Source of the DNA: Microbulbifer elongatus
GTDB lineage: Bacteria; Pseudomonadota; Gammaproteobacteria; Pseudomonadales; Cellvibrionaceae
Assembly (NCBI RefSeq): GCF_021165935.1
Contig: NZ_CP088953.1
Coordinates: forward strand, 2,713,501-2,777,500
Length of the DNA: 64,000 bases
Direction: 5' to 3'
The translations under genes were made by a program, and so were the position numbers. Within the stretch, counting starts at the first letter, position 1; every line of letters begins with the position of its first letter. Positions 16,218 through 25,971 of this stretch are shown here, one piece after another. The notes below the pieces were generated by a model, which worked only from the letters and a program-made list of their open reading frames with translations, did not search any database and had not been told where the DNA came from.

Positions 16218-18953
16218 ATGGTTAAAAACGAAAAATTTTATCGAGCGCCGCTGGTACTGGCTATTACCGCGGCCTCCACATTTGCATCTGGTGCCTTTGC
16301 GCAAGATGCGCAGTTGACAGCGGAATCAGAAGAGTCCAAACCTCAAATTGCGGCGCCGCAGATTGAAGAGGTAATGGTGCAGGGGCGACTTCAGGATTCC
16401 GCACACTCACTGATTAATGAGCGCCTCGACGAAGAAGTGGTAACCGATATTCTCGGCGCCGAGATGATTGGCCGGGTGGGCGATTCCACCGTAGCAGCTG
16501 CACTGCGTCGTGTGTCCGGCTTGTCTCTGGTAAATGACAAGTTTGTCTACGTTCGTGGCTTGGGTGAGCGTTACTCCAGCACAACTCTGAATGGTGCTGT
16601 AGTGCCGTCACCGGATCTCACCCGTAACGTGATTCCGCTGGATATTTTCCCGACCTCGGTTGTTGAATCGTTGGCGGTTCAAAAAAGCTACTCAGCCGAC
16701 CAGTCTGCAAACTTTGGTGGTGGTAATGTTGATATCCGCACCAAGGGAATTCCGGATGATTTCACTGTTGCCCTGGAAGTGGGCACCGGCTTCAATTCTG
16801 AAACCGACGGCGACGTATTGAGCTACGCCGGCGGTGGTGATGACTCGTTCGGTACCGATGACGGCACTCGTGCTATGTCGAGCGAGCTGCAATCTGCCCT
16901 GGATCGTTTCCAGGGACGTCTGGATGTTAACTCCATCCGTAATACCCTGATTTCTGAAGGTAGCGCGGCGCCAGAAGATGCGCGTGCTGCTGCAATCGCT
17001 TTGAATCGCAACTTGGCCCTTGAGCTGAATCGCGATATCGCGATCGAAGAAGATTCCAGCAACCCGGATTCTGATTTCAAGGCCAGTATTGGTAATCGTT
17101 TTTATCTGAACGATAACTGGGACGCTGGTTTCCTGGTGGGTGGCTCCTACAAAAGCAAATGGCGTTCGGAAGAAAGTACGCAGCGTGTGTATGGTGACCC
17201 CGAAGAGCAATATGGCGTAACGACTGAGTCCGTATACGCCGTGGATATTACCGGCAACGTGAATCTCGGTATCAGTTTTGCCGATGAGCACAATGTAGCG
17301 TTGACCAGTCTGTTCTTACGCAATACCGATGACACCACTGGGATCAAGGACTTCTTCAACGAAAACACCATCAAGTCCGATGGTTCTGGCTTTCGCGACT
17401 ACTCAATTCGGTTTGAGGAGCGAGAACTGCTAGTAAATCAATTGAAAGGTACTCACTCCGTTGGTGCTGAGACCAAAGCCATGTTTGGTGGCCTGCTGAA
17501 CTGGGTCCCCGAAGACCTGGTTGTCGATTGGCACTACTCCGACTCTGTTGCAACTACTGACATCCCCAATGAAGTGGTTGTTCAGGCGGATACCAAAACA
17601 GATCCGGCGACCGGCGAGGTGCAGAGCTCAACCATACGTTTGAACAACGGCAGTGCAAGCTATCGTTTCACCGAGTTGGAGGACGATGTGTTGAGTTACG
17701 GCTGGTCTGCGACGTTGCCGATCGAGTTCAGCACTTCGACCCTTGAGCTGAGCGGTGGTTTCTCTCATAACGAGAAAGGCCGGACTTACAAAGAGACGCG
17801 CTTCGGTCTCGGTATTTCAAGTGTGGTCGATGACACAATTCTTGGTGGCTCTCTGGATGATGTGTTTAGTGATGAAAACATCACTAATCCGGAGAACGAC
17901 TACGGCCTGGTTCGTGCCGGTATCGACAACAAGAGCTACATCGCAGCCACAATGACCGATGCGGTATTCGGTAAGGTCGACTGGACCTTGAATGAAACCT
18001 GGCGTGCCTCTCTCGGTGCCCGCTGGGAAGATTACAATCAGGTCGCATTGGATTGGAATCCCTATGGATATTCGGTAGACGAGCCTCAGTTGCCAACCGA
18101 TCCAGATACACTGCAAGATTCCGTGTTTTCAGAAGATAAGGTATACCCATCTCTCGCTCTGACATATATGAGTGATTTCTGGGCGGAAACCTTCCAGCTG
18201 CGTTTTGGTGCATCCAAGACTTCTGTGCGCCCGGATCTGCGTGAGATCACTGATGCGGTATATCTTGATCCCATTACCGATGAGCGCGTAACCGGTAATT
18301 CCAGTGTTCGTCCGTCTGAAATGACCAACTTTGACATCCGTGCAGAGTGGTTCTTCAGCGAAGGTGACAACCTGACCGTATCTCTGTTCTACAAAGATAT
18401 CCTGGATCCGATTGAGTACTTCGAGAAGGCTACCAGTGATACGGATACCGGCCGTGAAATTATCAACGCGGAATCCGGTGAGATCGCCGGTGTGGAATTT
18501 GAAGGCCTGAAGTCCATGGGTTTCCTTGGTGAAACTATGGATAGCTTCTTCCTGCAGGGTAACCTCACACTGCAAGAGTCCGAGCTGGTTGCCGGCAGCG
18601 AAGCTGATTCTCCGACGAACCACGTCCGTACTATGGCTGGTGCATCGGAATATGTACTCAATATGCTGGTTGGATTTGATTCACCAGATGGCGCTCACTC
18701 TGCAACGCTCGGTTACAACGTATTCGGTGATCGCTTGTACCTGGCGGGTCGTCTGGGGGCGCCTGACTCTTTCGAGCAGCCGTTCCACTCTCTGGATATG
18801 ACATATTCCTGGTATCCAACCGCTGAGATCACCATTAAGGCTAAGATGCAGAATCTGCTGAATGAGTCTATCGAAATTGAGCGCGATGGCGTGATCGTAT
18901 TCGAACAGAAGCCCGGCCAGTCGTTCGCTCTGAGTGCGCAATACCAGTTCTGA
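16218..18953 (+). CDS. TonB-dependent outer membrane receptor
   Basis: A 911-residue receptor with a signal peptide (LAITAASTFASGAFAQ), a TonB-box-like IEEVMVQG at ~residue 50, a plug domain ~65-200 (RVGDSTVAAALRRVSGLSLV, RGLGERYSSTTLNG, GGGNVDIRTKG) and a 22-strand beta-barrel ending in a terminal Phe (LSAQYQF), as needed for Bam insertion. Substrate is not evident. It follows the lipoprotein gene by 120 bases on the same strand and ends at a terminator, so the two form an operon, perhaps under the candidate Pho box. Confidence 0.92.
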   Translation: MVKNEKFYRAPLVLAITAASTFASGAFAQDAQLTAESEESKPQIAAPQIEEVMVQGRLQDSAHSLINERLDEEVVTDILGAEMIGRVGDSTVAAALRRVSGLSLVNDKFVYVRGLGERYSSTTLNGAVVPSPDLTRNVIPLDIFPTSVVESLAVQKSYSADQSANFGGGNVDIRTKGIPDDFTVALEVGTGFNSETDGDVLSYAGGGDDSFGTDDGTRAMSSELQSALDRFQGRLDVNSIRNTLISEGSAAPEDARAAAIALNRNLALELNRDIAIEEDSSNPDSDFKASIGNRFYLNDNWDAGFLVGGSYKSKWRSEESTQRVYGDPEEQYGVTTESVYAVDITGNVNLGISFADEHNVALTSLFLRNTDDTTGIKDFFNENTIKSDGSGFRDYSIRFEERELLVNQLKGTHSVGAETKAMFGGLLNWVPEDLVVDWHYSDSVATTDIPNEVVVQADTKTDPATGEVQSSTIRLNNGSASYRFTELEDDVLSYGWSATLPIEFSTSTLELSGGFSHNEKGRTYKETRFGLGISSVVDDTILGGSLDDVFSDENITNPENDYGLVRAGIDNKSYIAATMTDAVFGKVDWTLNETWRASLGARWEDYNQVALDWNPYGYSVDEPQLPTDPDTLQDSVFSEDKVYPSLALTYMSDFWAETFQLRFGASKTSVRPDLREITDAVYLDPITDERVTGNSSVRPSEMTNFDIRAEWFFSEGDNLTVSLFYKDILDPIEYFEKATSDTDTGREIINAESGEIAGVEFEGLKSMGFLGETMDSFFLQGNLTLQESELVAGSEADSPTNHVRTMAGASEYVLNMLVGFDSPDGAHSATLGYNVFGDRLYLAGRLGAPDSFEQPFHSLDMTYSWYPTAEITIKAKMQNLLNESIEIERDGVIVFEQKPGQSFALSAQYQF

Positions 18954-19024
18954 TCTGAAGTATTAAAAACCACGAGCAACCTGGAAGTTGTAGCGGTAAT
19001 AAACCAACAGGGAATGCTTACTAA

Positions 19025-19056
19025 GCCGGACACTGGTGACAGTGCCCGGCTTTTTT
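19025..19056 (+). terminator. Rho-independent terminator after the TonB receptor
   Basis: Stem GCCGGaCACTG / CAGTGcCCGGC (19025-19035 and 19040-19050) with a GTGA loop and one mismatch, followed by T6. Confidence 0.9.
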
Positions 19057-19083
19057 GTTGGTGTGTCAGAGTGTGTCTGGTAG

Positions 19084-19153
19084 ATGCGCCTGCGGCTTAT
19101 CTACCCTACGGGTAGACGGGCTTTTCAGTAGGGTGGATAAGCCGCAGGCGCAT
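19084..19153. repeat. REP-like inverted repeat
   Basis: Two 26-base arms (19084-19109 and 19128-19153) are inverted copies with a single mismatch: ATGCGCCTGCGGCTTATC ... and its complement ending GCCGCAGGCGCAT, with an 18-base loop. The arm resembles the GTAGGGTGGATAAGC-type short repeats scattered between genes in many proteobacteria. It lies between two convergent genes, between their terminators. Confidence 0.75.
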
Positions 19154-19179
19154 TCACCAAAACCGGGTGTTTCCAATAT

Positions 19180-19204
19180 AAAAACGGGGCGCCATTGGCG
19201 CCCC
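19180..19204 (-). terminator. Rho-independent terminator of etf-QO
   Basis: GGGGCGCC/GGCGCCCC stem (19204-19186) followed on the minus strand by GTTTTTAT. It lies 22 bases past the stop of the ETF dehydrogenase gene. Confidence 0.88.
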
Positions 19205-19226
19205 CATAGGTAAAGTGCACAGCTGA

Positions 19227-20864
19227 TTACATATTCGGATAGTTGGGGCCACCGCCACCTTCCGGTGCGATCCATACAATGTTCTGGGTTGGATCCTTGA
19301 TATCACAGGTTTTGCAGTGCACGCAGTTCTGTGCATTGATCTGGAAGCGCTTGCTGTCACCTTCTTCAATAACTTCGTACACACCGGCAGGGCAGTAGCG
19401 CTGTGCCGGCTCATCGTAGATGGGCAGGTTGTGATTCAGCGGGATGTCATTGTCCTTCAGCGTCAGGTGACAGGGCTGGTCTTCTTCGTGGTTGGTGTTA
19501 GAGATAAATACGGAAGACAGCTTGTCAAAGCTCAGTACGCCGTCCGGCTTTGGATAGTCGATTTTCTTGCAGTCCGCGGCCGGTTTCAGCTGCGCGTGGT
19601 CGGCCTTGCTGTCACTCAGGGTCCAGGGCAGTTTGCCCTTGAACAGGTTGATGTCGATAAAGGCGTAGGCAGAGCCGAGAATATTGCCCCATTTATGTTG
19701 CGCAGGGCCGAAGTTGCGCTGCATGTGCAGTTCCTTCCAGGCCCAGCTGTTTTTGTAGCGTTCGCTGTAATCGCTCAGCTCGTCGCTGCCGCGTTCCGCA
19801 GCCAGTGCTTCCGCCACAGATTCCGCTGCCAGCATGCCGGACTTCATGGCGGTGTGGTTGCCCTTGATCTTGGCAAAGTTCAGGGTGCCGGCGTCGTCGC
19901 CGATCAGCAGGCCGCCGGGGAAGGCCATTTTCGGCTGGGACTGCAAGCCACCTTTCACGATTGCCCGTGCGCCGTAGGCGACACGTTGGCCGCCCTCCAG
20001 GTACTGCTTGATCACGGGGTGGTGCTTGTAGCGCTGGAATTCGTCGAACGGGCTGACGTGGGGGTTGCTGTAGGAGAGGTCGGTAATCAGACCCACAACC
20101 ACCTGGCCATCTTCCAGGTGATACAGGAAGCCGCCACCGGCAGAGTCGGATTCGTCCAGGGGCCAGCCGGCAGTGTGTACGACCAGGCCCTGCTGGTGCT
20201 TGTCGCTGTCGACTTTCCAGATTTCCTTGATGCCGATGCCGTAGTGTTGCGGGTCGCGGTCGGCATCGAGGGAGAATTTGGCGATCAACTGCTTGCCCAG
20301 GTGTCCGCGGCAGCCTTCGGCGAACAGTGTGTATTTGGCGTGGAGTTCCATACCCGGCATATAGGAATCCTTCTCCTCGCCGTTCATGCCCACGCCCATA
20401 TCGCCGGTGGCGATACCTTTTACCGAGCCATCTTCGTTGTATAGCACTTCGGCGGCGGCAAAGCCGGGGAAGATTTCGACCCCAAGGGCTTCCGCCTGCT
20501 CGGCGAGCCAGCGGCACAGGTTGCCGAGGCTGATAATGTAGTTCCCTTCGTTATGCATGGTGCTCGGCACCAGCATGCCGGGCACCTTGAGGGCGCTTTC
20601 CGGACCGCGCAGTACATAGATGTCGTCACCGTTGACGGCGGTTTCCAGCGGCGCACCGCGCTCTTTCCAGTCCGGGAAGAGCTCGTTGAGGGCGGTGGGT
20701 TCGAATACAGCGCCGGAGAGAATGTGCGCACCGACTTCAGAGCCTTTTTCTACAACACACACGGCGATGTCTTCGTTGATCTGGCGCAGCTTGATCGCGG
20801 CGGCAAGTCCGGCAGGGCCCGCGCCGACGATGACTACGTCGTATTCCATTGACTCGCGTTCCAC
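19227..20864 (-). CDS. Electron transfer flavoprotein-ubiquinone oxidoreductase
   Basis: Passes electrons from reduced ETF to ubiquinone in the inner membrane, linking acyl-CoA dehydrogenases to respiration. The 545 residues match the family. It has an N-terminal FAD site (VVIVGAGPAGLAAAIKL), ubiquinone and FAD domains with AEGCRGHLGKQL and GIGIKEIW, and a C-terminal 4Fe-4S site with CPAGVYEV, INAQNCVHCKTCDIKDP. I take the GTG at 20864, preceded by AGGAGAG; the protein then starts MERESMEYDVVIVG as in Pseudomonas homologues. It diverges from etfBA, its electron donor. Confidence 0.96.
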   Translation of the reverse strand: MERESMEYDVVIVGAGPAGLAAAIKLRQINEDIAVCVVEKGSEVGAHILSGAVFEPTALNELFPDWKERGAPLETAVNGDDIYVLRGPESALKVPGMLVPSTMHNEGNYIISLGNLCRWLAEQAEALGVEIFPGFAAAEVLYNEDGSVKGIATGDMGVGMNGEEKDSYMPGMELHAKYTLFAEGCRGHLGKQLIAKFSLDADRDPQHYGIGIKEIWKVDSDKHQQGLVVHTAGWPLDESDSAGGGFLYHLEDGQVVVGLITDLSYSNPHVSPFDEFQRYKHHPVIKQYLEGGQRVAYGARAIVKGGLQSQPKMAFPGGLLIGDDAGTLNFAKIKGNHTAMKSGMLAAESVAEALAAERGSDELSDYSERYKNSWAWKELHMQRNFGPAQHKWGNILGSAYAFIDINLFKGKLPWTLSDSKADHAQLKPAADCKKIDYPKPDGVLSFDKLSSVFISNTNHEEDQPCHLTLKDNDIPLNHNLPIYDEPAQRYCPAGVYEVIEEGDSKRFQINAQNCVHCKTCDIKDPTQNIVWIAPEGGGGPNYPNM

Positions 20865-20875
20865 AGGTCTCTCCT

Positions 20876-20887
20876 CAAACAGGTTTA
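20876..20887. promoter_or_regulatory. PsrA-like box near the etf-QO start
   Basis: CAAAC-AG-GTTTA fits the PsrA pattern G/CAAAC-N2-4-GTTTG/C except for the last base. It lies ~12 bases before the start, so a bound repressor would block transcript or translation onset. Confidence 0.35.
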
Positions 20888-21126
20888 ATTATTCACCCGC
20901 CGAATTATGGCAGGCAATTTATAGGTAGGCGGATTATATCGGGCATCGTGCAACCCCACCAATTGCGTAAATTTTCATTTCTGCTGGCAAATACTGGCGT
21001 ATTTGACGGTTGTTGGGCCGGTACAATCGGGCCTGTTTATGGCTCGAAATTGATCTTGTGAATGGCTGCTAGGCTTACTATTCAACTATTGATTTTGGTC
21101 TGTGAAAGGGCCAACATACACGCCGC

Positions 21127-21142
21127 TCAAACGCTTGTTTGA
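21127..21142. promoter_or_regulatory. PsrA-like operator upstream of etfBA
   Basis: The perfect palindrome TCAAAC-GCTT-GTTTGA contains an exact CAAAC-N4-GTTTG core, the site described for the TetR-type fatty-acid regulator PsrA of Pseudomonas. It is 166 bases before etfB. The whole intergenic region 20865-21307 contains no supportable gene. Confidence 0.6.
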
Positions 21143-21307
21143 ACTGGAGGCTGGCTCGCAGGTGCCTTAAAACACTCGATCCGGGTGGTTTGGCAGGGCC
21201 GCTGAAACACTCAGCCGGGAGGCTGCGCGAGTTACCCATGCCGCAGTTCAGCGCCGTTACCGGCAGCAGACTGCGGCCTTTATGTAGACTACTGAGACGG
21301 GATTTTC

Positions 21308-22057
21308 ATGAAAGTTCTTGTAGCCGTGAAGCGCGTTGTCGATTACAACGTGAAAGTTCGCCCCAAGGCGGACGGTTCTGATGTGGACACTGCCAACGTC
21401 AAGATGTCCATCAACCCATTCTGTGAGATCGCGGTCGAAGAAGCGGTTCGCCTGAAAGAGAAGGGTGTGGTCAGCGAGATCGTCGCTGTGTCCATGGGCC
21501 CGAAACAGTGTCAGGAACAGATTCGTACCGCGCTGGCGCTGGGCGCCGACCGCGGCATTCAGGTTGAGACCGATGCGGAGCTTCAGCCGCTGGCAGTGGC
21601 CAAGTGCCTGAAAGCCATCGTCGAGAAAGAAGAGCCGCAACTGGTTATTCTGGGCAAGCAGTCCATCGATGGCGACAACAACCAGACTGGCCAGATGCTG
21701 GCGGCGCTGACTGGCATGGGGCAGGGCACCTTTGCTTCTGAGGTCAATGTCGAAGACGGTTCCGTCAAGGTCACCCGTGAAATTGACGGCGGCCTGCAGA
21801 CCGTGGAACTGACCCTGCCGGCGGTGGTTACCACTGACCTGCGTCTGAACGAGCCCCGTTACGCCTCCCTCCCCAACATCATGAAGGCCAAGAAAAAGCC
21901 CCTGGATGTAACCAACCCGGAAGAGCTGGGTGTCGATATCGCCCCGCGCACCAAAACCCTGAAGGTCGAGCCGCCGGCCGAGCGCCAGGCCGGCATCAAG
22001 GTTGCCGATGTGGCGGAACTGGTGGAAAAACTGAAGAGCGAGGCGAAGGTAATCTGA
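21308..22057 (+). CDS. etfB: Electron transfer flavoprotein beta subunit
   Basis: AMP-binding subunit of the soluble ETF heterodimer, which collects electrons from acyl-CoA and other dehydrogenases. The 249 residues match the family. Visible are [19 protein letters not shown] at the start, [20 protein letters not shown] and the ETF-beta signature region [20 protein letters not shown]. The stop overlaps the etfA start (TGATG). The PsrA-like palindrome upstream suggests induction by long-chain acyl-CoA. Confidence 0.96.
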   Translation: MKVLVAVKRVVDYNVKVRPKADGSDVDTANVKMSINPFCEIAVEEAVRLKEKGVVSEIVAVSMGPKQCQEQIRTALALGADRGIQVETDAELQPLAVAKCLKAIVEKEEPQLVILGKQSIDGDNNQTGQMLAALTGMGQGTFASEVNVEDGSVKVTREIDGGLQTVELTLPAVVTTDLRLNEPRYASLPNIMKAKKKPLDVTNPEELGVDIAPRTKTLKVEPPAERQAGIKVADVAELVEKLKSEAKVI

Positions 22058-22986
22058 TGAGCATCCTTGTAATTGCAGAACACGATAATGCGGAACTGAA
22101 AGGCGCCACGCTGAACACCATCGCTGCGGCCAAGGCCATTGGCGGCGACATTGATGTGCTGGTTGCCGGCAGTAACTGTGGCGCCGTGGGCGAAGCGGCG
22201 TCCAAAGTGGACGGCGTGAGCAAGGTCCTGGTGGCGGACAACGCCGCCTATGAGCACCAGTTGGCAGAGAATGTGGCCAAGCTGGTTGCTGACCTGGGTA
22301 AGAACTATAGCCATGTACTGGCTCCGGCCACGACGACCGGTAAGAACATGCTGCCGCGTGCTGCTGCGCTGCTGGACGTTCAGCCAATCTCCGACATCAT
22401 CGCCGTTGAGGGTCCGGATACCTTCAAGCGTCCGATTTACGCCGGCAATGTGATTGCTACCGTGCAGAGCTCCGATGCCATCAAGGTGGCTTCTGTGCGT
22501 ACCACCGCGTTTGACCCGGTTGCGGCGGAAGGCGGCAGTGCATCGGTCGAGTCCGTGGATATTGTCGACGACGCGGCGGTTTCCAAGTTTGTCGGTGAAG
22601 AGCTGGCGGAGTCCGATCGTCCCGAGCTGACCGCAGCGCGGGTGGTGATCTCCGGTGGTCGCGGTATGCAGAATGGCGAAAACTTCGAGATGCTGTACAA
22701 GGTCGCCGACAAGTTGGGTGCGGCGGTGGGTGCATCCCGCGCAGCCGTTGACGCGGGCTTCGTACCGAACGACATGCAGGTCGGTCAGACCGGTAAGATC
22801 GTGGCGCCGGACCTGTACATTGCCGTTGGTATCTCCGGTGCCATCCAGCACCTGGCGGGTATGAAAGACTCCAAAGTGATCGTGGCTATTAATAAGGATG
22901 AAGAGGCGCCGATCTTCTCCGTGGCAGATTACGGCCTGGTGGCCGATCTGTTTGATGCGGTGCCGGAGCTGGAAACCAAACTGTAA
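22057..22986 (+). CDS. etfA: Electron transfer flavoprotein alpha subunit
   Basis: FAD-carrying subunit of ETF, 309 residues. The C-terminal FAD domain shows [54 protein letters not shown] and [19 protein letters not shown], the conserved ETF-alpha pattern. It overlaps etfB by one base, which implies coupled translation and balanced subunits, and is followed by a terminator. Confidence 0.96.
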   Translation: MSILVIAEHDNAELKGATLNTIAAAKAIGGDIDVLVAGSNCGAVGEAASKVDGVSKVLVADNAAYEHQLAENVAKLVADLGKNYSHVLAPATTTGKNMLPRAAALLDVQPISDIIAVEGPDTFKRPIYAGNVIATVQSSDAIKVASVRTTAFDPVAAEGGSASVESVDIVDDAAVSKFVGEELAESDRPELTAARVVISGGRGMQNGENFEMLYKVADKLGAAVGASRAAVDAGFVPNDMQVGQTGKIVAPDLYIAVGISGAIQHLAGMKDSKVIVAINKDEEAPIFSVADYGLVADLFDAVPELETKL

Positions 22987-23017
22987 CAATCAGTTCATAT
23001 ACTTCACTCCAAAAAGA

Positions 23018-23049
23018 AAGGGCGGCCATTGGCCGCCCTTCTCGTTTTT
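23018..23049 (+). terminator. Rho-independent terminator of etfBA
   Basis: Perfect 10-bp stem AAGGGCGGCC/GGCCGCCCTT with an ATT loop, then CTCGTTTTT, starting 31 bases after etfA. Confidence 0.92.
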
Positions 23050-23213
23050 ATGTGAATGTTGGGACACTGTGCCGGATTTGGCGGCCAGTAATGCTTTACT
23101 TGCTGCCTGGTTATTCTTTAGCCTATGCAGCCGAGATCATTGCCTTTCTGGGGGTATGCCCCGAGAATAGGCGCCCAATAATTAGAATTACGTTGTTTGT
23201 GACGGGTTTCATC

Positions 23214-23894
23214 ATGTCATTGGTCAAGCGCACACTGTCGTCCGCACTGCAGAACCCAGGGGCTCCCGGAAGCAGTGCCAAGAAGAGCCTGCTCGCTACC
23301 GCCGGAGTGGTTGGCGGCTGGTTCGCCGTGAATCTCATGGCATACGGTCATCTCGCGGTGCCAGCTGATGGCGCGGAGAGCTTGCTGGCGGAACGCAGTA
23401 GCCGCTCCGTGGCGCACAATTCCGCCACAACGCTTCCCCCGACGGCATTTTTCGGTGTCGCAGCGGTCAAAAAGGCGGAAGAGCCTGAGATCGATCTGGC
23501 CAATATCCCGATCACCCAGTTAAACCTGGTGTTGTCCGGTGTGCTCAGCAGCAGTGTGAATGAGCACGCCAGTGCCCTGATTGCCGAGAGGGGCAAACCC
23601 GCTGAACGTGTTTTTGTAGGACAGACTTTGCCGGGGGGCGCCGAGGTCTACTCCGTTGAAGTCGACCATATTATCCTTCGCCGTAACGGGCAGATGGAAA
23701 AACTGACCTACCCAGACGCAGAGGGGCGTCCAACTGTTCCCAAGCAATACGCCAATTACGCCCGTCAGGCGGCCAAAGTGATCAGTGCCAAGTCCAGCGG
23801 GAGTCAGGCGGATAAACAGCAGTCCATTCGCGAGCGCCTTGAGCAATTGCGAAAGATGGCTCGTGAGCGTCAGGGGGCGCAATCGAACCGCTGA
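23214..23894 (+). CDS. gspC: Type II secretion system protein GspC
   Basis: Inner-membrane T2SS subunit that contacts the secretin and confers substrate specificity. The 226-residue protein has one N-terminal membrane helix (KSLLATAGVVGGWFAVNLMA) and a periplasmic homology region (ITQLNLVLSGVLSSSVNEHA ... GQTLPGGAEVYSVEVDHIILRR). There is no PDZ domain; instead a Lys/Arg/Gln-rich coiled-coil-like tail ends the protein (SIRERLEQLRKMARERQG). The start at 23214 gives MSLVKRTLS and the normal topology; longer in-frame starts add an unrelated stretch. First gene of the gspC-M run. Confidence 0.9.
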   Translation: MSLVKRTLSSALQNPGAPGSSAKKSLLATAGVVGGWFAVNLMAYGHLAVPADGAESLLAERSSRSVAHNSATTLPPTAFFGVAAVKKAEEPEIDLANIPITQLNLVLSGVLSSSVNEHASALIAERGKPAERVFVGQTLPGGAEVYSVEVDHIILRRNGQMEKLTYPDAEGRPTVPKQYANYARQAAKVISAKSSGSQADKQQSIRERLEQLRKMARERQGAQSNR

Positions 23895-23997
23895 GACTGC
23901 GCAGCGAACCGGTAAGCGAATGGGGATTTTGGGTATTCGCTTTGCTTTCAAGACCTAACCATTTAACGACCAGATAAGAATTAGAGTCAGATTCATA

Positions 23998-25971
23998 ATG
24001 ATGAGCGTGTTTCACCGACGACTGGTTGCAGTCGCCATGGGTTTTTTGTTGTCTTTTTCGGTGCTGGCTCAGTCTTCTCCGGAGAGAGTGACACTTTCTC
24101 TCGACAACGCCGATATTCGCGACCTGATTAACTGGGCTGCGGATTTCACCGGCAAGAACATCATTGTCCACCCCAACGTAAAGGGCAAAGTGACCGTGGT
24201 TGCGGGTGATCCCATGACCCACGCACAGGCCTTTGACGTATTTATGTCTGTGTTGCAGGTAAACGGCTTCAGCCTGGTAGAGCAGGGGGATGCATGGAAG
24301 GTGGTGCCCGATGCGCTCGCCAAGCAGCAGGCGATCCCGGTGATCGACGAGCAGACCCGGGCCCCCGGTGAGGCGCTGGTGGTGCGCACGGTCAAGGTGG
24401 AGAATATTTCTGCCGCCCAGCTGATTGCCATGCTGCGGCCACTGATCCCGCAGACTGGCCACCTGGCCGCCTATGCGGACACCAATACCCTGATCGTTGC
24501 CGACCGCGCGGCGAACATCGACCAGATTGTGCGCCTGATCAAGCAGCTGGACCGCGCTGGCGCCATCGATATCGAGCTGGTTGCACTGCAATTCGCCTCA
24601 GCCAAAGAGGTCAAGCAGGTTCTGAACGAGTTGTTGCAGGGGGGCGGTAAGCAGGCCGGTAACGATGTGCAACCGCTGCGTATCGCCGTAGACGAGCGCT
24701 CCAACAGCATCCTGCTGACCGGCGACCCGGTCACCCGTACTCAACTCAAGAAAGTCATTCAGCGTCTCGATCAGCCTCTGGCCGGTGAGGGCAATACTGC
24801 CGTGGTCTATGTGCAGTACGCCAGCGCCGTGGACCTGAAGCCGATTCTGGAGGGGATGAGTGGCAGCATCCAGAAGACCGAAAAGGACCAGCAGGTGGCG
24901 GATGTGGAGGTCAGCATTCAGGTGAATGAGGAGCTGAATGCGCTGATTCTTACTGCGCCCCCATCACTGCTGGAAACCATGAAAGGGGTGATTGCCAAAC
25001 TGGATGTGCGCCGCGCACAAGTTTTGATTGAAGCCATTATTGTGGAAGTCACCGAAGGTACCGGTAATCAGCTGGGAATCAAATGGCTCGCCGGGAACGA
25101 CGACGATGTTTTTGCCGGCTTCAATAACGATGTGGCGATCGGTGATCCGGACGGGGACAACACCATTGAGGTGGATGGTGTTCCCATCAACCCGGGGTCA
25201 CTGGATCCGTTGAATCTCGTCGGTGCTGGCCTGAACCTTGGATTTCTGAGTGGCACTGATGTTCGTGTGGCAATTAATGCAATCGCAGAGCAGAACAACG
25301 CGAACATTTTGTCTACACCGACCATCATGGCACTGGATAATGAAGAGGCTGAGATTCTGGTGGGCCAGAATGTACCGTTTATTACCGGTTCACAGCTGAC
25401 CACTGGTAGTAATAATGATCCTTTCCAGACCATTCAGCGCCAGGACGTGGGTACCATTCTTAAGGTGACGCCGCGAGTGAATAACAACAACTCGGTGACA
25501 CTGGATATCGAGCAAAAGGTTGAAAACGTGCTGCCGGTTACCGGTGCGGCATCGGACATCGTGACCAGCAAGCGTGAAATCCGCACCAAGGTCCTGATCG
25601 ATGATGGCGCCATCTTGGTATTGGGCGGACTGATCGAAGATAAGCTCACCGAATATAACAACAAAGTGCCGTTGCTTGGCGATATACCCGGGCTCGGGCG
25701 CCTGTTCCGTAACTCCCAGAAAGACGTGGATAAAACCAACCTGATGGTGTTTATCCGCCCGCGTATTCTCAGCAACCAGATCGCCGGTTACGAGGAAACC
25801 CGTCGCCGCTACCGGGATATGCAGGAGAAACAACTGCGCATGCGTGACGACACCAGCCGAATCTGGGACTGGAATCGCGGCGATGTGCTGCCCGACCTGC
25901 TGCCACCCGCAACAAATTATGAGCAGGAATCTCAGGAGCCTCTTCCGGTGGAGCCTGAGGGCGTCAAGTGA
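23998..25971 (+). CDS. gspD: Type II secretion secretin GspD
   Basis: Outer-membrane channel of the T2SS, 657 residues. Signal peptide ([17 protein letters not shown]), N0-N3 domains from ~25-310 ([20 protein letters not shown]; repeated VEYANA-like N1-N3 strands such as [19 protein letters not shown]), then the secretin core ([67 protein letters not shown]). Two adjacent ATG codons, 23998 and 24001, are possible. The stop shares one base with the gspE start. Confidence 0.96.
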   Translation: MMSVFHRRLVAVAMGFLLSFSVLAQSSPERVTLSLDNADIRDLINWAADFTGKNIIVHPNVKGKVTVVAGDPMTHAQAFDVFMSVLQVNGFSLVEQGDAWKVVPDALAKQQAIPVIDEQTRAPGEALVVRTVKVENISAAQLIAMLRPLIPQTGHLAAYADTNTLIVADRAANIDQIVRLIKQLDRAGAIDIELVALQFASAKEVKQVLNELLQGGGKQAGNDVQPLRIAVDERSNSILLTGDPVTRTQLKKVIQRLDQPLAGEGNTAVVYVQYASAVDLKPILEGMSGSIQKTEKDQQVADVEVSIQVNEELNALILTAPPSLLETMKGVIAKLDVRRAQVLIEAIIVEVTEGTGNQLGIKWLAGNDDDVFAGFNNDVAIGDPDGDNTIEVDGVPINPGSLDPLNLVGAGLNLGFLSGTDVRVAINAIAEQNNANILSTPTIMALDNEEAEILVGQNVPFITGSQLTTGSNNDPFQTIQRQDVGTILKVTPRVNNNNSVTLDIEQKVENVLPVTGAASDIVTSKREIRTKVLIDDGAILVLGGLIEDKLTEYNNKVPLLGDIPGLGRLFRNSQKDVDKTNLMVFIRPRILSNQIAGYEETRRRYRDMQEKQLRMRDDTSRIWDWNRGDVLPDLLPPATNYEQESQEPLPVEPEGVK

